A DNA stretch of 64,000 bases from Vibrio tubiashii (GCF_028551255.1 NZ_CP117029.1:62001-126000); one strand, 5' to 3'. Counted from the stretch's first letter, positions 21,920-32,117 are shown. Program-made: numbers and translations. Notes: generated by a model not told the origin, from the letters alone.

Positions 21920-21949
21920 AACAAGGGCAGCGATTAAGCTGCCCTTGTT
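21920..21949. terminator. Hairpin between gspN and envZ
   Basis: AACAAGGGCAGC and GCTGCCCTTGTT form a perfect 12-bp stem with a 6-base loop between convergent gspN and envZ. The tail is only weakly T-rich, but the position supports a shared terminator. Confidence 0.75.
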
Positions 21950-21962
21950 CGTTGACTCCCTG

Positions 21963-23270
21963 TTACTTTGTCGCAGGGAAGCTGATTTGTACTTTTAAGC
22001 CACCACCACTGCGATTATTGACGATCACTGAACCATTGTGCTGACTGACAATGCGTTTAACAATCGCTAAGCCAAGCCCTGTTCCTTCGCTTCCTCGCGC
22101 GGTATCACCACGAGTGAAGGGTTCAAACAGTTTCGCGATCTGGCTCTGTTCTATCCCTGGTCCATTATCTTCAACGCACACCCAAACCAACTTGTTATCC
22201 GCGGTAATGCCAGTGCTCACCTTTGTCCAACCATTACCATAGCGAATCGCATTGACGACTAAATTGCTCACCGCGCGCTTGATAGCAATTGGGCTGCCTA
22301 AGGTCTCTTTGATTGGCTGGTGGAGTTCGGTATCAATTTGCACCTCGTAACCGCCTTCAGATGAAGCGACATCGTTAGCGATTTCGTTAAGGTCGACCTC
22401 AATAAAAGATTGCTTGTTTACCGGCTTGAGGTAGTCCATAAATTGGCTGATGATCTCGTTGCACTCTTCAGTATCGCTAATAATGCCCTCAGCTAGATAG
22501 CTATCTTCAGGGGACATCATTTCTGTCGCAAGACGAATTCTGGTTAACGGTGTACGCAGATCGTGGCTAATGCCCGCCATCAGCAGCGCTCTGTCTTCCT
22601 CTAGTGCTTGAATGCCTTTGGACATCTGGTTGAAAGCACGGGTTACCGAGCGAATTTCCGAAGCGCCTTTTTCAGGTAACGGTGGTGGAATCTCACCGCG
22701 ACCCACCCCCTTGGCCGCTTTTTCCAACGCAATAAGAGGACGATTTTGCAAACGGATGAACAACCAGCCTCCAGCAACAATCAACAACGCCATGATTAGG
22801 CTATTGCGAAACAGTGGTGTAAAGTCCTCTTCTTGCAGTTCAGAGAGTGGAATGCGTAAGAGGGAGTCAGGTAGGGAATCTATCTTCATCCACAACACGT
22901 AGCTCTCTTCTCCGAGCATCATACGAACATCGGTTGGTGAGCCAAGTTCATTAGTCATCTCTTCACTCATCAGGTCGATGCTCACCGCATGGTAATACTC
23001 TTCTGCCATTGGACTATCTTCAGCATGAACCGTCACCCCTAGCTGCTCCAATACACGCCTACGCAGCGGCGCATCCATGGCTAAGCCATCTTCTAGGGTG
23101 GCGGAGTCATCCAGCATCAGATTAATTTCGTGGCCGAGGATTTTATTGAACTGCTGCAAGCTCGGCATCAGGGCGTAATTAAATACGGCGTAGTAAGAAT
23201 AGACTTGGCTGGCAATAAGCAGAGTCAGAAAGATAAAAATGGATTGAGTAAATGAGCTGCGAATGCGCAT
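21963..23270 (-). CDS. envZ: Osmosensor histidine kinase EnvZ
   Basis: 435 residues. Membrane segments at about 10-30 and 155-173 flank a periplasmic sensor region; a HAMP linker follows, then the H-box [13 protein letters not shown] with the phospho-acceptor His at about residue 236, and the ATPase N and G boxes ([14 protein letters not shown]). EnvZ phosphorylates OmpR in response to osmolarity. AAGGTAGG precedes the ATG. Unlike the overlapping E. coli ompB genes, it is separated from ompR by 80 bases containing a terminator-like hairpin. Confidence 0.95.
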   Translation of the reverse strand: MRIRSSFTQSIFIFLTLLIASQVYSYYAVFNYALMPSLQQFNKILGHEINLMLDDSATLEDGLAMDAPLRRRVLEQLGVTVHAEDSPMAEEYYHAVSIDLMSEEMTNELGSPTDVRMMLGEESYVLWMKIDSLPDSLLRIPLSELQEEDFTPLFRNSLIMALLIVAGGWLFIRLQNRPLIALEKAAKGVGRGEIPPPLPEKGASEIRSVTRAFNQMSKGIQALEEDRALLMAGISHDLRTPLTRIRLATEMMSPEDSYLAEGIISDTEECNEIISQFMDYLKPVNKQSFIEVDLNEIANDVASSEGGYEVQIDTELHQPIKETLGSPIAIKRAVSNLVVNAIRYGNGWTKVSTGITADNKLVWVCVEDNGPGIEQSQIAKLFEPFTRGDTARGSEGTGLGLAIVKRIVSQHNGSVIVNNRSGGGLKVQISFPATK

Positions 23271-23298
23271 AACACCTACCTTGAGAAAAGGTTAGTCT

Positions 23299-23332
23299 AA
23301 AACAAAGAGTGCGAGACTAAGTCTCGCACTCT
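23299..23332 (-). terminator. Terminator-like hairpin between ompR and envZ
   Basis: A perfect 12-bp stem AGAGTGCGAGAC/GTCTCGCACTCT with a 3-base loop (23306-23332) is followed on the minus strand by TTTGTTTT. It lies inside the ompR-envZ intergenic gap and should attenuate envZ transcription relative to ompR. Confidence 0.78.
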
Positions 23333-23350
23333 ATCAAAACATATTGTCGG

Positions 23351-24070
23351 TTACGCTTCTTTGCCGTCTGGGACAAAAACATAACCTAAGCCCCATACCG
23401 TTTGGATGTAGCGAGGTTTACTTGGGTCGACTTCGAGCATACGACGCAGACGAGAGATTTGCACGTCAATCGAACGCTCCATCGCTGAGTATTCACGGCC
23501 GCGGGCCATGTTCATTAATTTATCACGCGACATTGGCTCGCGTGCATTGGTCACGAGAGCTTTCAGTACCGCAAATTCACCAGAAGTGAGCGGCATAGCT
23601 TCATCGCCACGGAACATTTCACGCGTACCTAGGTTTAAGCGGAAATCACCAAACTCAACCACCGATTCTTCACTACTTGGCGCACCAGGTAGCTCGGTCG
23701 TTTGACGACGCAAGACTGCTTTAATGCGCGCTAATAGTTCACGTGGGTTAAACGGTTTTGGTAAGTAGTCATCTGCGCCTACCTCAAGGCCGACGATACG
23801 ATCGATCTCGTCACCTTTGGCGGTCAGCATTAGAATCGGTAATGTGCTGTTGGCATTACGAAGGCGACGGCAGATCGACAGCCCATCTTCGCCCGGTAAC
23901 ATCAGGTCTAGCACCATCAAATGGAAAGTTTCACGCGTTAGCAGGCGGTCCATCTGCTCACTGTTTGCAACACTACGAACTTGGAATCCTTGTTCAGACA
24001 AGTAACGCTCTAGTAGTGCACGAAGTCGTGCATCATCATCAACAACTAAGATCTTGTGATTTTCTTGCAT
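23351..24070 (-). CDS. ompR: Osmoregulatory response regulator OmpR
   Basis: 239 residues: a receiver domain with acidic pocket DDD at 11-13, phospho-acceptor Asp55 and Lys85, and a C-terminal winged-helix DNA-binding domain (RSIDVQISRLRRMLE). OmpR with EnvZ controls porin and other envelope genes. It is the first gene of the ompR-envZ unit and is divergent from greB across 175 bases. Confidence 0.96.
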   Translation of the reverse strand: MQENHKILVVDDDARLRALLERYLSEQGFQVRSVANSEQMDRLLTRETFHLMVLDLMLPGEDGLSICRRLRNANSTLPILMLTAKGDEIDRIVGLEVGADDYLPKPFNPRELLARIKAVLRRQTTELPGAPSSEESVVEFGDFRLNLGTREMFRGDEAMPLTSGEFAVLKALVTNAREPMSRDKLMNMARGREYSAMERSIDVQISRLRRMLEVDPSKPRYIQTVWGLGYVFVPDGKEA

Positions 24071-24245
24071 GTAATGGGTCCACCTAGTTAATAAGCTTGC
24101 GCGACTTCAGGCTATTGAAACAGTCACCTTTATGCGCAACTTAAAATGTAACACTGTTCTTAAGCTATTGGTGCAAAGAATTGTTAACGTTTATTTCCTT
24201 TTTAGCTAATGTATATCGGAACTTCAATTTAATAACGTCAGAAAT

Positions 24246-24725
24246 ATGAAAACGAACCTAATAACAAGAGAAGGCTTTGATCGACTTAAAAAAGAGCTCG
24301 ATTTTTTGTGGAAAGAAGAGCGTCCAGAAGTGACCAAAAAAGTGACTTGGGCAGCGAGTCTCGGTGACCGGAGTGAAAACGCTGACTATCAATACAACAA
24401 AAAGCGCTTAAGAGAGATAGATCGCCGTGTACGTTATTTGCGTAAGCGTTTAGAGCAAGTAAAAGTGGTTGATTACTCACCGCAGCAGGAAGGCAAAGTA
24501 TTCTTTGGAGCTTGGGTCGAAATCGAAAATGAAGCGGGTGAAATCAAAGCTTTTCGTATTGTCGGCCCTGACGAAATTTACGGTGACGCCAAAGGTTATA
24601 TTTCGATTGATTCCCCGATGGCGCGCGCCTTATTGAAAAAAGAAGTCGATGACGAATTCAGCGTTAAAACCCCAGAAGGTTACAAAGAGTGGTTCGTTAA
24701 CACTATTCGCTATAGCGCTGAATAA
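24246..24725 (+). CDS. greB: Transcript cleavage factor GreB
   Basis: 159 residues. The N-terminal coiled coil carries the acidic tip SLGDRSENADYQYNKKR, which enters the RNA polymerase secondary channel and stimulates cleavage of backtracked RNA; the C-terminal domain is FKBP-like (EVDDEFSVKTPEG). A short hairpin follows the stop. It is divergent from ompR, a common arrangement. Confidence 0.96.
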   Translation: MKTNLITREGFDRLKKELDFLWKEERPEVTKKVTWAASLGDRSENADYQYNKKRLREIDRRVRYLRKRLEQVKVVDYSPQQEGKVFFGAWVEIENEAGEIKAFRIVGPDEIYGDAKGYISIDSPMARALLKKEVDDEFSVKTPEGYKEWFVNTIRYSAE

Positions 24726-24726
24726 C

Positions 24727-24750
24727 AAAAAGTCCCGCGGTGCGGGACTC
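24727..24750. terminator. Terminator between greB and the retropepsin-like gene
   Basis: AGTCCCGC-GGT-GCGGGACT. On the minus strand it is followed by TTTTTG, so it mainly serves the gene ending at 24761, but it can also end greB transcripts. Confidence 0.8.
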
Positions 24751-24760
24751 TTAGCTGTGA

Positions 24761-26653
24761 TTATTTTTCGTAGTCGGGTTTTTCAGTGAGGATGTAATTA
24801 TGTTCACTGCCCACCACAGCGCCATACTTGAGGAAGTTTTTACCTAAGATCATGCTGTAGTGGAAACGGCTACGGTCTTTGAGGTTCACTTGGATCTTTT
24901 TCTCTAGCTCACCCAATTTGACTTGCATTTCCACGACGGGACGAATGGTCGGTTTCTCACCTTTTTTCGCCCTGATTTTCATGCTATCGACGACCTCTAG
25001 GGTAAAGTCTTTCTCCATGCCGAGATCGTTTTGGTAGGTAAAGCTGACCATGGGCTTGCCATCTTTTTCAAACTGTTTGATGTTCTGTGCATTGATAGAG
25101 CTGACGTCTGCACCAGTATCAAGTTTGACGGGGAAGCTAAGACCTTCGACTTGCGCTACCTCGATATGGCCTGCCTTAAATAGCGGGTAGGAATCGAGGA
25201 GATGATCAGTGCGAGTGTTTATGAGTACGCCATTTTTGGACATCTTCTGGCCTATGACGAAGTAATCACTGGTCTCGTCTTCATCGAGTACATCAATGGC
25301 GTACGGCAGTTCAACTTTCTCGCCGTATAGGGTGAAGGTACCAAATACCACTGGGCGAGTGGAGTCTCCGACTTTTAGAGTTTTATTGATCGGTTTAGAA
25401 AACTGCTTGGCCTCGCCGCTTTGGTCTGTGAGGTAGTAAGTTACCCACTCTTTGCCTTTCTTTTCAAACATCTCGAAGCTTGCGACTTTTAGCAGTGGTG
25501 TTTTCACTACCAGTGATGGTTCTGCCGTTAATTCAATGCCATCAAGTAATAGAGACTCCTCACCGGAAACCTGCATGGCTTTTGACTTGCTACTGATGGT
25601 TTTAGGCTTGCCTGATAACAAAGACGTCGCGCTAGTATCGATCATAAAGCGTCGATTGAGCGTGCCTTTGCCGAGACGTAGCTGTGAATTGAGTTTGCTA
25701 CGGTCAGTTAAGTAGACGAACCAGTATTGAGTTTCAGCGCCGTTAGTGTCGATTGGAACGAACACCATGGGGCGCTTTTTGCCACTCACGTTCAACATAC
25801 GTACCAATGGGCGTGTGAGTGTCTCGCTGCTGCCATTGCCATCTTCGACATCGAAAGAGACCAGTTGCTTGTTAGAGTCGATGTTTATATTGGTGGCATG
25901 CAGTGAAGAGTAGTTGTTTTGCAGTGAGTAGCTGATCTTCTGCTTTACACCAGCGATTTCAACCGACTCTTTCTTACCAACAAGTTGCGCATTTTTTTGC
26001 TCTTGAAGGTAATCGTAGCCTGCGTAAACCCAAGCGTTGTTATCGAGAAAAGTTTTGCCAATCAGAATTGGCGCGGAAAACTGGTTTCTATCGGTCAAGT
26101 TAACTTGTGTCATGACGGTTTTGCCAGCAATAGTCATTGGCAAGGTGATGGTTGGGCGCAGAATCGGTTCTTTTTGTGTTCGATTGCGAATCACGCCGAC
26201 ACGTTCAATAGGCCTAGTCACCTCAATGCTCTCACCGGTGTGCGGATGCTTAATGGTGAAAGTCACTTCAACACCATAAGGGGCAAAAAGTTCAGCATTC
26301 CAATCATCGTAATCGACATCATCAATAGGGTCGAAGTCGATCAGCGCTTTCATCAGCTTGTGATCTTTGAGTTGGCTAAACTGGGGATCAGAGCTGGAAA
26401 CGTGAATGTTGGTAGCATGCATCGATGTCGTGTCTGCGCCAGTATCAATCTTACCTGCAAATGAAACCCCTTTTAGTGCCTCGATATCGTCGAGATAAAC
26501 GCTTTCTACCCGGCCTAAGACAAGTTTGTCATCAAGGGTGTAAACAGGAGACTGGGTAGAAGCATTGATCGCAGCGCTAGCTTGATCAGCTAGGGCCAGA
26601 GGAGAGGCTAAGGATACAGATAGTACAGAAAGGGCCAGTAAGATTTTTTTCAT
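24761..26653 (-). CDS. Four-repeat retropepsin-like (PF05618-type) periplasmic protein
   Basis: 630 residues with a signal peptide (1-22). The sequence contains four tandem units, each ending in an (I/L)G(K/Q) motif: ILIGKTFL, LRLGKGTL, FVIGQKMS and MILGKNFL. Units 1 and 4 keep the aspartic-protease-like DTGAD at residues 70-74 and 512-516, followed by SMHATNI and SSINAQNI. Unit 2 keeps SLHATNI but has no DTGAD, and unit 3 has neither. The family is annotated as putative ATP-dependent zinc protease but its fold and DTGA motif are those of retropepsins. Substrate unknown. It is divergent from tex. Confidence 0.8.
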   Translation of the reverse strand: MKKILLALSVLSVSLASPLALADQASAAINASTQSPVYTLDDKLVLGRVESVYLDDIEALKGVSFAGKIDTGADTTSMHATNIHVSSSDPQFSQLKDHKLMKALIDFDPIDDVDYDDWNAELFAPYGVEVTFTIKHPHTGESIEVTRPIERVGVIRNRTQKEPILRPTITLPMTIAGKTVMTQVNLTDRNQFSAPILIGKTFLDNNAWVYAGYDYLQEQKNAQLVGKKESVEIAGVKQKISYSLQNNYSSLHATNINIDSNKQLVSFDVEDGNGSSETLTRPLVRMLNVSGKKRPMVFVPIDTNGAETQYWFVYLTDRSKLNSQLRLGKGTLNRRFMIDTSATSLLSGKPKTISSKSKAMQVSGEESLLLDGIELTAEPSLVVKTPLLKVASFEMFEKKGKEWVTYYLTDQSGEAKQFSKPINKTLKVGDSTRPVVFGTFTLYGEKVELPYAIDVLDEDETSDYFVIGQKMSKNGVLINTRTDHLLDSYPLFKAGHIEVAQVEGLSFPVKLDTGADVSSINAQNIKQFEKDGKPMVSFTYQNDLGMEKDFTLEVVDSMKIRAKKGEKPTIRPVVEMQVKLGELEKKIQVNLKDRSRFHYSMILGKNFLKYGAVVGSEHNYILTEKPDYEK

Positions 26654-26760
26654 AGCGGTTCCAACTACTCGTTATTCGCACAAGGTCTTGAACGAAATTA
26701 GTTCCATTTTTCAGATCTAAGTTCTGACTTATCTCTATTTCTGACACAACTTTCACATAA

Positions 26761-26778
26761 TTGCCAAACTATTGGCAA
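26761..26778. promoter_or_regulatory. Inverted repeat in divergent promoter region upstream of tex
   Basis: TTGCCAA-ACTA-TTGGCAA is a perfect 7-bp inverted repeat in the 225-base divergent region between the retropepsin-like gene and tex. It has the form of a dimeric operator; the regulator is unknown. Confidence 0.4.
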
Positions 26779-26878
26779 AACAATTGCGTAACCTTGCTCG
26801 CGGTAACAAAAAGTATTGGGTTTTACATCAAGAATCCCAATATAAAGAAGGTTAAAAATACAACAAGAGATTCAACGG

Positions 26879-29203
26879 ATGAGCCAAGCTATCTGTAATT
26901 TGATTGCTCAGGAACTGAGTGTTCGACCTGAGCAGGTCACTGCTGCTGTTAACCTCATTGATGATGGAAACACAGTCCCTTTTATTGCCCGCTACCGTAA
27001 AGAAGTCACGGGTGGATTGGATGATACTCAGCTGCGTAACCTTGATAGCCGTTTATCCTACCTACGCGAGCTAGATGAGCGTCGTCAAACCATTCTTAAA
27101 TCGATTCAAGAGCAGGGGAAGTTAACCTCTGAACTTGAAGCTGAGATAGCGCAGGCAGACAGTAAAACACGTCTTGAAGACCTTTACTTGCCTTACAAAC
27201 CAAAGCGTCGTACTAAAGGCCAAATTGCGATTGAGGCAGGCTTAGAGCCACTAGCAGACAAGCTTTGGAATCATCCGCAAACCGAACCTGAAGCGGAAGC
27301 GGCAAACTACCTAGATGCAGACAAAGGCGTTGCTGATACCAAAGCAGCTCTGGATGGCGCTCGTGCTATCGTGATGGAACGAATCGCTGAGGATGCCAAT
27401 CTACTAGAGAAAATTCGTGCTCATCTGAATCGCAACGCGGAACTTGTTGCTAAAGTGGTCGACGGCAAAGAGCGCGAAGGTGAGAAATTTAAAGATTACT
27501 TTGAGCACAATGAAGCCTTGAGTAAAGTGCCATCGCACCGCGCACTTGCCATGTTGCGTGGTCGAAATGAAGGTTTCTTAACTCTTGCGATGAATGCTGA
27601 CCCTGCTCAGGAAGAAGGCGTTCGTCAGTCTCATTGTGAGACGATTATTAGTGACCACTATGGTATTTCCCTAAGCAGTGCTCCGGCAGATGGCTGGCGT
27701 AAGCAGGTGATTAGCTGGGCGTGGCGCATCAAAGTTTCGATGCACATGGAAACTGAGTTGATGGGCGCGATGAAAGAGCGTGCAGAGATTGAAGCGATTG
27801 AGGTTTTTGCCACTAACCTGAAAGATCTACTGATGGCAGCACCTGCGGGCCCTCGTGCCACACTTGGCCTCGATCCTGGTCTTCGTACTGGTTCTAAAAT
27901 TGCGGTGGTTGATTCAACCGGTAAAGTGCTAGCAACTGAAACCATCTATCCTCATCCGCCACAAAAGCAATATGATAAATCTGCGCAAATTGTTGATGCT
28001 TTAGTTCGTAAGTACAACGTGGATCTGATTGCGATTGGTAATGGTACCGCTTCACGTGAAACCGACAGCTTTGTCGCTGATTTGATTAAACGTGGCAACC
28101 TCAAGGTGCAGAAAATCATGGTTAGCGAAGCGGGTGCATCGGTTTACTCGGCGTCAGAGCTAGCAGCAAAAGAGTTCCCGAACTTAGATGTGTCGCTGCG
28201 TGGTGCAGTGTCGATTGCTCGCCGTTTGCAAGATCCACTGGCTGAACTGGTTAAGATTGACCCTAAATCGATTGGTGTGGGTCAGTATCAGCATGATGTT
28301 AGCCAATCCATGTTGGCAAAACGTCTTGATGCGGTAGTCGAAGATTGTGTGAATGCTGTTGGTGTCGACGTGAATACCGCATCACCGGCTCTGCTAACTC
28401 GCGTAGCTGGCCTATCGAGCACAATTGCGCAAAACATTGTTGACTACCGTGATGAGAATGGCCGCTTTGAAGCGCGTACCACGCTGAAAAAAGTCGCGCG
28501 TCTTGGGCCTAAGGCATTTGAGCAGTGTGCGGGCTTCCTGCGTATTATGGATGGTAAGAACCCTCTTGATGCCTCGTCTGTTCACCCAGAAGCATACCCT
28601 GTGGTAAAAGCGATTGCTGAGAAAAACAGCAAAAATGTCAAAGCGCTGATTGGTGATACTCAGTTCCTACGCGGACTTCACGCTGTCGATTACACCGATG
28701 AGAACTTTGGTGTTCCAACCGTGAGCGACATTATCAAAGAACTTGATAAACCGGGTCGCGACCCACGCCCTGAGTTTAAGACAGCCACATTCGCTGATGG
28801 CGTTAATCAGGTTTCTGATCTTGAACCTGGCATGGTGTTAGAAGGGGTAGTGTCTAACGTTGCGAACTTTGGTGCCTTTGTTGATATCGGCGTTCACCAA
28901 GATGGCTTAGTACACATCTCTGCGCTGACGGACCGTTACGTCTCGGACCCACGAGAAGTGGTTAAAGCGGGCGATATCGTCAAGGTGAAAGTGATGGAAG
29001 TGGATGTGCAGCGTAAACGTATTGGTCTTTCAATGCGCTTAACCGATGAGCCAGGGCAGGACAACCGAGCTCAGCGTTCAAGTGCTCCACGTGGTCAGCA
29101 GCGTCAACAACAAGGTGGTCAACGCCGCCGTGATGAGTCGTCGAACAATAACAGTGCTATGGGTGGCGCATTTGCTGCTGCCTTTGCAAAAGCTAAGCGT
29201 TAA
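26879..29203 (+). CDS. tex: Tex transcription accessory protein
   Basis: 774 residues. Domain order is N-terminal helical, YqgF/RNase H-like ([18 protein letters not shown] near residue 330), helix-hairpin-helix ([17 protein letters not shown]) and C-terminal S1 RNA-binding domain ([21 protein letters not shown]), then a basic Gln/Arg-rich tail. Tex is a cytoplasmic nucleic-acid-binding protein linked to transcription and stress tolerance. It ends at a strong terminator. The Shine-Dalgarno is weak. Confidence 0.96.
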   Translation: MSQAICNLIAQELSVRPEQVTAAVNLIDDGNTVPFIARYRKEVTGGLDDTQLRNLDSRLSYLRELDERRQTILKSIQEQGKLTSELEAEIAQADSKTRLEDLYLPYKPKRRTKGQIAIEAGLEPLADKLWNHPQTEPEAEAANYLDADKGVADTKAALDGARAIVMERIAEDANLLEKIRAHLNRNAELVAKVVDGKEREGEKFKDYFEHNEALSKVPSHRALAMLRGRNEGFLTLAMNADPAQEEGVRQSHCETIISDHYGISLSSAPADGWRKQVISWAWRIKVSMHMETELMGAMKERAEIEAIEVFATNLKDLLMAAPAGPRATLGLDPGLRTGSKIAVVDSTGKVLATETIYPHPPQKQYDKSAQIVDALVRKYNVDLIAIGNGTASRETDSFVADLIKRGNLKVQKIMVSEAGASVYSASELAAKEFPNLDVSLRGAVSIARRLQDPLAELVKIDPKSIGVGQYQHDVSQSMLAKRLDAVVEDCVNAVGVDVNTASPALLTRVAGLSSTIAQNIVDYRDENGRFEARTTLKKVARLGPKAFEQCAGFLRIMDGKNPLDASSVHPEAYPVVKAIAEKNSKNVKALIGDTQFLRGLHAVDYTDENFGVPTVSDIIKELDKPGRDPRPEFKTATFADGVNQVSDLEPGMVLEGVVSNVANFGAFVDIGVHQDGLVHISALTDRYVSDPREVVKAGDIVKVKVMEVDVQRKRIGLSMRLTDEPGQDNRAQRSSAPRGQQRQQQGGQRRRDESSNNNSAMGGAFAAAFAKAKR

Positions 29204-29221
29204 GTTATTACGCTAAAAATA

Positions 29222-29260
29222 TAAATCCCCGTAGTAGCGATACTAGCGGGGATTTTTTTC
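29222..29260 (+). terminator. Terminator after tex
   Basis: An AAATCCCCG...CGGGGATTT stem is followed by a run of seven T residues, 20 bases after the tex stop. Confidence 0.88.
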
Positions 29261-29295
29261 GGCATTACCTTATCGAACCAGAGAACGACAAGGTA

Positions 29296-29766
29296 CTACA
29301 ACACCGCAATTACATCAGAAGGGGTATTTGGGGCCACGGCATCTCCGTAATGAAATTTAATCACGGTTCTGCGTTTTTCCATCATCCCCTCTGTTATCGC
29401 CGCATCGATTATGCGCTTCGGTAAACGAAAACGCATGGCATAGCCTTTACCTTGATGTTCGCTATAACTTTCCAGTGCCAACAGTTGGAATAGCCTTTCG
29501 AGGGTATCTTTAGGTTCTTCCTGAGAAACTGCAACCACACTCCCACTTTCTTCCGTCTCATAGCTTGGGTGCTCTGAGGGATCCCATGAGGATTGCTTTC
29601 GCCGCTTATCGTCTGCTGTTACCTTTCGTTCTGCGTTACTCTTGGTCAATGCAATCGTTGGTGCAATTGGCTCTCGGACTTTATTGTCGCGCGCCGCTTG
29701 CTCCGTTTGCACATTAACCGATGGGGCGATGAGTGGAACGCTTACGTTCGTAGGTGATACGAGCAT
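29296..29766 (-). CDS. Uncharacterised 156-residue protein
   Basis: I do not recognise the family with confidence. The N-terminal half is Pro/Thr/Lys-rich and low in hydrophobicity, probably disordered (residues 1-90). The C-terminal half (about 88-156) contains an ordered-looking stretch with LERLFQLLALESY and RFRLPKRIIDAAI. There is no signal peptide, membrane segment or enzymatic motif. It is flanked by tex and bioH and has its own ribosome site (GAGGTTAATGAATG context). Similar small proteins appear at this place in other vibrios by memory. Confidence 0.6.
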   Translation of the reverse strand: MLVSPTNVSVPLIAPSVNVQTEQAARDNKVREPIAPTIALTKSNAERKVTADDKRRKQSSWDPSEHPSYETEESGSVVAVSQEEPKDTLERLFQLLALESYSEHQGKGYAMRFRLPKRIIDAAITEGMMEKRRTVIKFHYGDAVAPNTPSDVIAVL

Positions 29767-29887
29767 TCATTAACCTCCTCACGCCCAACCTGAGAGTGGT
29801 AACTCTTTCGGTTAGTTTATTTATCGACCAGTTAGGGCAAAGGTTTAGCGCAGATTTTTATTTTTTGTACATTGTTCATTTATTGCT

Positions 29888-30682
29888 TTAGCGATCAATG
29901 AATTGGTGCACTTGCTGACAAAATGCCTCGAATTCAGTCATAAACGGCGCATGGGAAGAGTCGGTAAAAATGTAGCTATCGCTGTTTGGCGCGAGGCTAT
30001 CGACATCACTGGCGACTTTGGCAGGCACAAGACCATCTAAGCGGCCATAGAGACGTAGCATCGGGATGGTTAGGCTTTCTAGCTCAGCACGATAGTCGAT
30101 ATCGGCTAACAGTTGTAAACCTGTTAACAGAGAGGTTGGGTTTGGTGTAGGCCTCGATAGAACGGCTTTTTTCAGCTGTTTGACATCTTGTCTTGCTGAA
30201 GGGCTCCCCATCGCCTGCAAGGCCATAAAACGTTCGATAGTCAGTTGGAAATCATCAACCAATTGTTCGGTAAACGCACTTAGCACATTTGGTTGAATGC
30301 CGCGCCAAGGTCTCTCGGCGGCAAATTTGGGTGAGCTTGCGACAGTAATCAGCTTTTCGACTCGTTGCGGGGCATTGAGTGCAATATGGGTTGCCAGTAA
30401 ACCGCCTAGTGACCAGCCAAGCCAGATCGCTTTCTCAGGTGCGTGCAGCAAGACTTGTTCAGCGAGATCATGCATATTCTCGAAACTAGACTGATGACTA
30501 TGACCAAACCCTGGCAGATCGACCACATGGACACAAAAATGCTGGCTAAGAACTTCAACAGTCTGCTGCCAAACCGCGCCATTCATTCCCCAACCATGGA
30601 GTAGCACTAGGTCATCACCTTGACCTTGGGATTGCCAGTACAAAGATTTACTGTTGTTCTCAGTTTGTAGCACTTTTTCCAT
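29888..30682 (-). CDS. bioH: Pimeloyl-ACP methyl ester carboxylesterase BioH
   Basis: 264 residues, alpha/beta hydrolase. The nucleophile motif GWSLGG, the acid in LYGRLDGLVP and the histidine in DSSHAPF form the catalytic triad; HGWGMNGAVW is the oxyanion region. BioH hydrolyses the methyl ester of pimeloyl-ACP, ending the disguised chain-elongation step of biotin synthesis. GAGAGG abuts the ATG, so a slightly downstream GTG (codon 4) is also possible. It is divergent from comF. Confidence 0.93.
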   Translation of the reverse strand: MEKVLQTENNSKSLYWQSQGQGDDLVLLHGWGMNGAVWQQTVEVLSQHFCVHVVDLPGFGHSHQSSFENMHDLAEQVLLHAPEKAIWLGWSLGGLLATHIALNAPQRVEKLITVASSPKFAAERPWRGIQPNVLSAFTEQLVDDFQLTIERFMALQAMGSPSARQDVKQLKKAVLSRPTPNPTSLLTGLQLLADIDYRAELESLTIPMLRLYGRLDGLVPAKVASDVDSLAPNSDSYIFTDSSHAPFMTEFEAFCQQVHQFIDR

Positions 30683-30741
30683 CCTCTCGCTCTCAGTCCT
30701 GTCTAGACAATCATCAAATACTGTTTCAATGGAGTGGGGTT

Positions 30742-31443
30742 ATGTTAACTCAAAAGGTAGTGAAACACATCGCCGACCTGTTGCCGATGCATTGCGAGGT
30801 TTGCCATCTCGCGCTGGCCAAGCCACATCCACCTAGTGGTATTTGCGGTCATTGCTCGCGCTACTTCGCGCCTGTTCCTCGATGCCAGCGCTGCGGTTTA
30901 CCCACTCCTTTTGATATAGCAGAGTGCGGAGAATGTCTTAAACATCCGCCTAAATGGCAGCGGCTCTATTGTGTTGCTGACTATCAACCACCACTTGCGC
31001 AATATGTTCATAGGCTTAAGTACGAACGGCAATTTTGGCAGGCGAGTAAGCTCGCGAGCCTGCTCGCCCCGAGAATAGAAACGCCCGCACAGATCATCAC
31101 TTTTGTGCCCTTGCACTGGGGGCGATATCTAAGGCGCGGATTTAATCAGAGTGAGTTGATAGCACGTTCACTCGCACGTCAACTCAACGTATCGTGTCAG
31201 CCCTTGTTCAAAAGAGTGAGAGCAACACCTCAGCAGCAAGGTTTAACTAAGTTGGAACGAAAGCGAAATCTAGACCGTGCTTTCTTACTCAATGGAGAGA
31301 TTGTTGCTGACCATATCGCGATTGTTGATGATGTTCTCACTACAGGTAGTACGGTGCAGCATTTATGTGAATTACTGCTTGAAGCGGGGGTGAAAAGCGT
31401 TGATATTTACTGCATCTGCCGTACTCCTGAGCCAGCAAGTTAG
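30742..31443 (+). CDS. comF: ComF/GntX-family phosphoribosyltransferase-like protein
   Basis: 233 residues. The N-terminal part has cysteine pairs of a zinc ribbon (CEVC, CGHC, CQRC, CGEC), and the C-terminal PRTase-like domain holds the PRPP motif IAIVDDVLTTGST near residue 193. ComF-type proteins act in DNA uptake in naturally transformable bacteria, including vibrios; the E. coli homologue lies at the same bioH-nfuA position. Here the order bioH-comF-nfuA is kept. Confidence 0.9.
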   Translation: MLTQKVVKHIADLLPMHCEVCHLALAKPHPPSGICGHCSRYFAPVPRCQRCGLPTPFDIAECGECLKHPPKWQRLYCVADYQPPLAQYVHRLKYERQFWQASKLASLLAPRIETPAQIITFVPLHWGRYLRRGFNQSELIARSLARQLNVSCQPLFKRVRATPQQQGLTKLERKRNLDRAFLLNGEIVADHIAIVDDVLTTGSTVQHLCELLLEAGVKSVDIYCICRTPEPAS

Positions 31444-31529
31444 TATAAATTGACTAAAACGCTAGATCTCTCAGTTTTCAGGAGTAAAATGGTCAACTAA
31501 TAGCCTACAAAATTACTCAGGTATTCGTC

Positions 31530-32117
31530 GTGTCAAATACAATTACTATTACAGAAACCGCCCAAAAACACTTTGCTAACCTATTAGGTCAGCAGCCAGA
31601 AGGCACTAATATTCGTGTATTCGTGGTAAACCCTGGCACTCAAAACGCAGAGTGTGGCGTGTCTTACTGCCCGCCAGAAGCGGTAGAATCTACCGATACT
31701 GAATTGGCGTTTGAGTTCTTCTCAGCATTTGTTGATGAGCTAAGCCTGCCATTCCTTGAAGACGCTGAAATTGATTTTGTAACTGACAAAATGGGCTCTC
31801 AGCTAACTTTGAAAGCACCAAACGCGAAAATGCGTAAGGTTTCTGATGACGCGCCTCTAGTAGAGCGTGTTGAGTACGTGATTCAGACTCAGGTTAACCC
31901 TCAGCTTGCGGGTCACGGTGGTCATGTAAACCTAGTTGAAATCACAGACGAAGGCATTGCAATTGTTGCCTTTGGTGGCGGCTGCAACGGCTGTTCTATG
32001 GTTGATGTAACACTGAAGGAAGGTATCGAGAAAGAGCTCCTTCAGCAGTTTGAAGGCGAGCTGTCTGCGGTACGCGATGCAACCGAGCACGATCGTGGTG
32101 AGCACTCTTACTACTAA
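31530..32117 (+). CDS. nfuA: Fe-S biogenesis protein NfuA
   Basis: 195 residues: an A-type-like N-terminal domain and a C-terminal Nfu domain with the Fe-S-binding CNGC motif near residues 150-153. NfuA carries and delivers [4Fe-4S] clusters, especially under oxidative stress. The start is GTG 31530; the first residues match the usual MSNTITIT N-terminus. A terminator follows. Confidence 0.96.
   Translation: MSNTITITETAQKHFANLLGQQPEGTNIRVFVVNPGTQNAECGVSYCPPEAVESTDTELAFEFFSAFVDELSLPFLEDAEIDFVTDKMGSQLTLKAPNAKMRKVSDDAPLVERVEYVIQTQVNPQLAGHGGHVNLVEITDEGIAIVAFGGGCNGCSMVDVTLKEGIEKELLQQFEGELSAVRDATEHDRGEHSYY

Noticed and set aside
25985..26464. 159-codon plus-strand open frame opposite the retropepsin-like gene
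   Set aside because: No family features; the opposite strand has the clear repeat protein with signal peptide.
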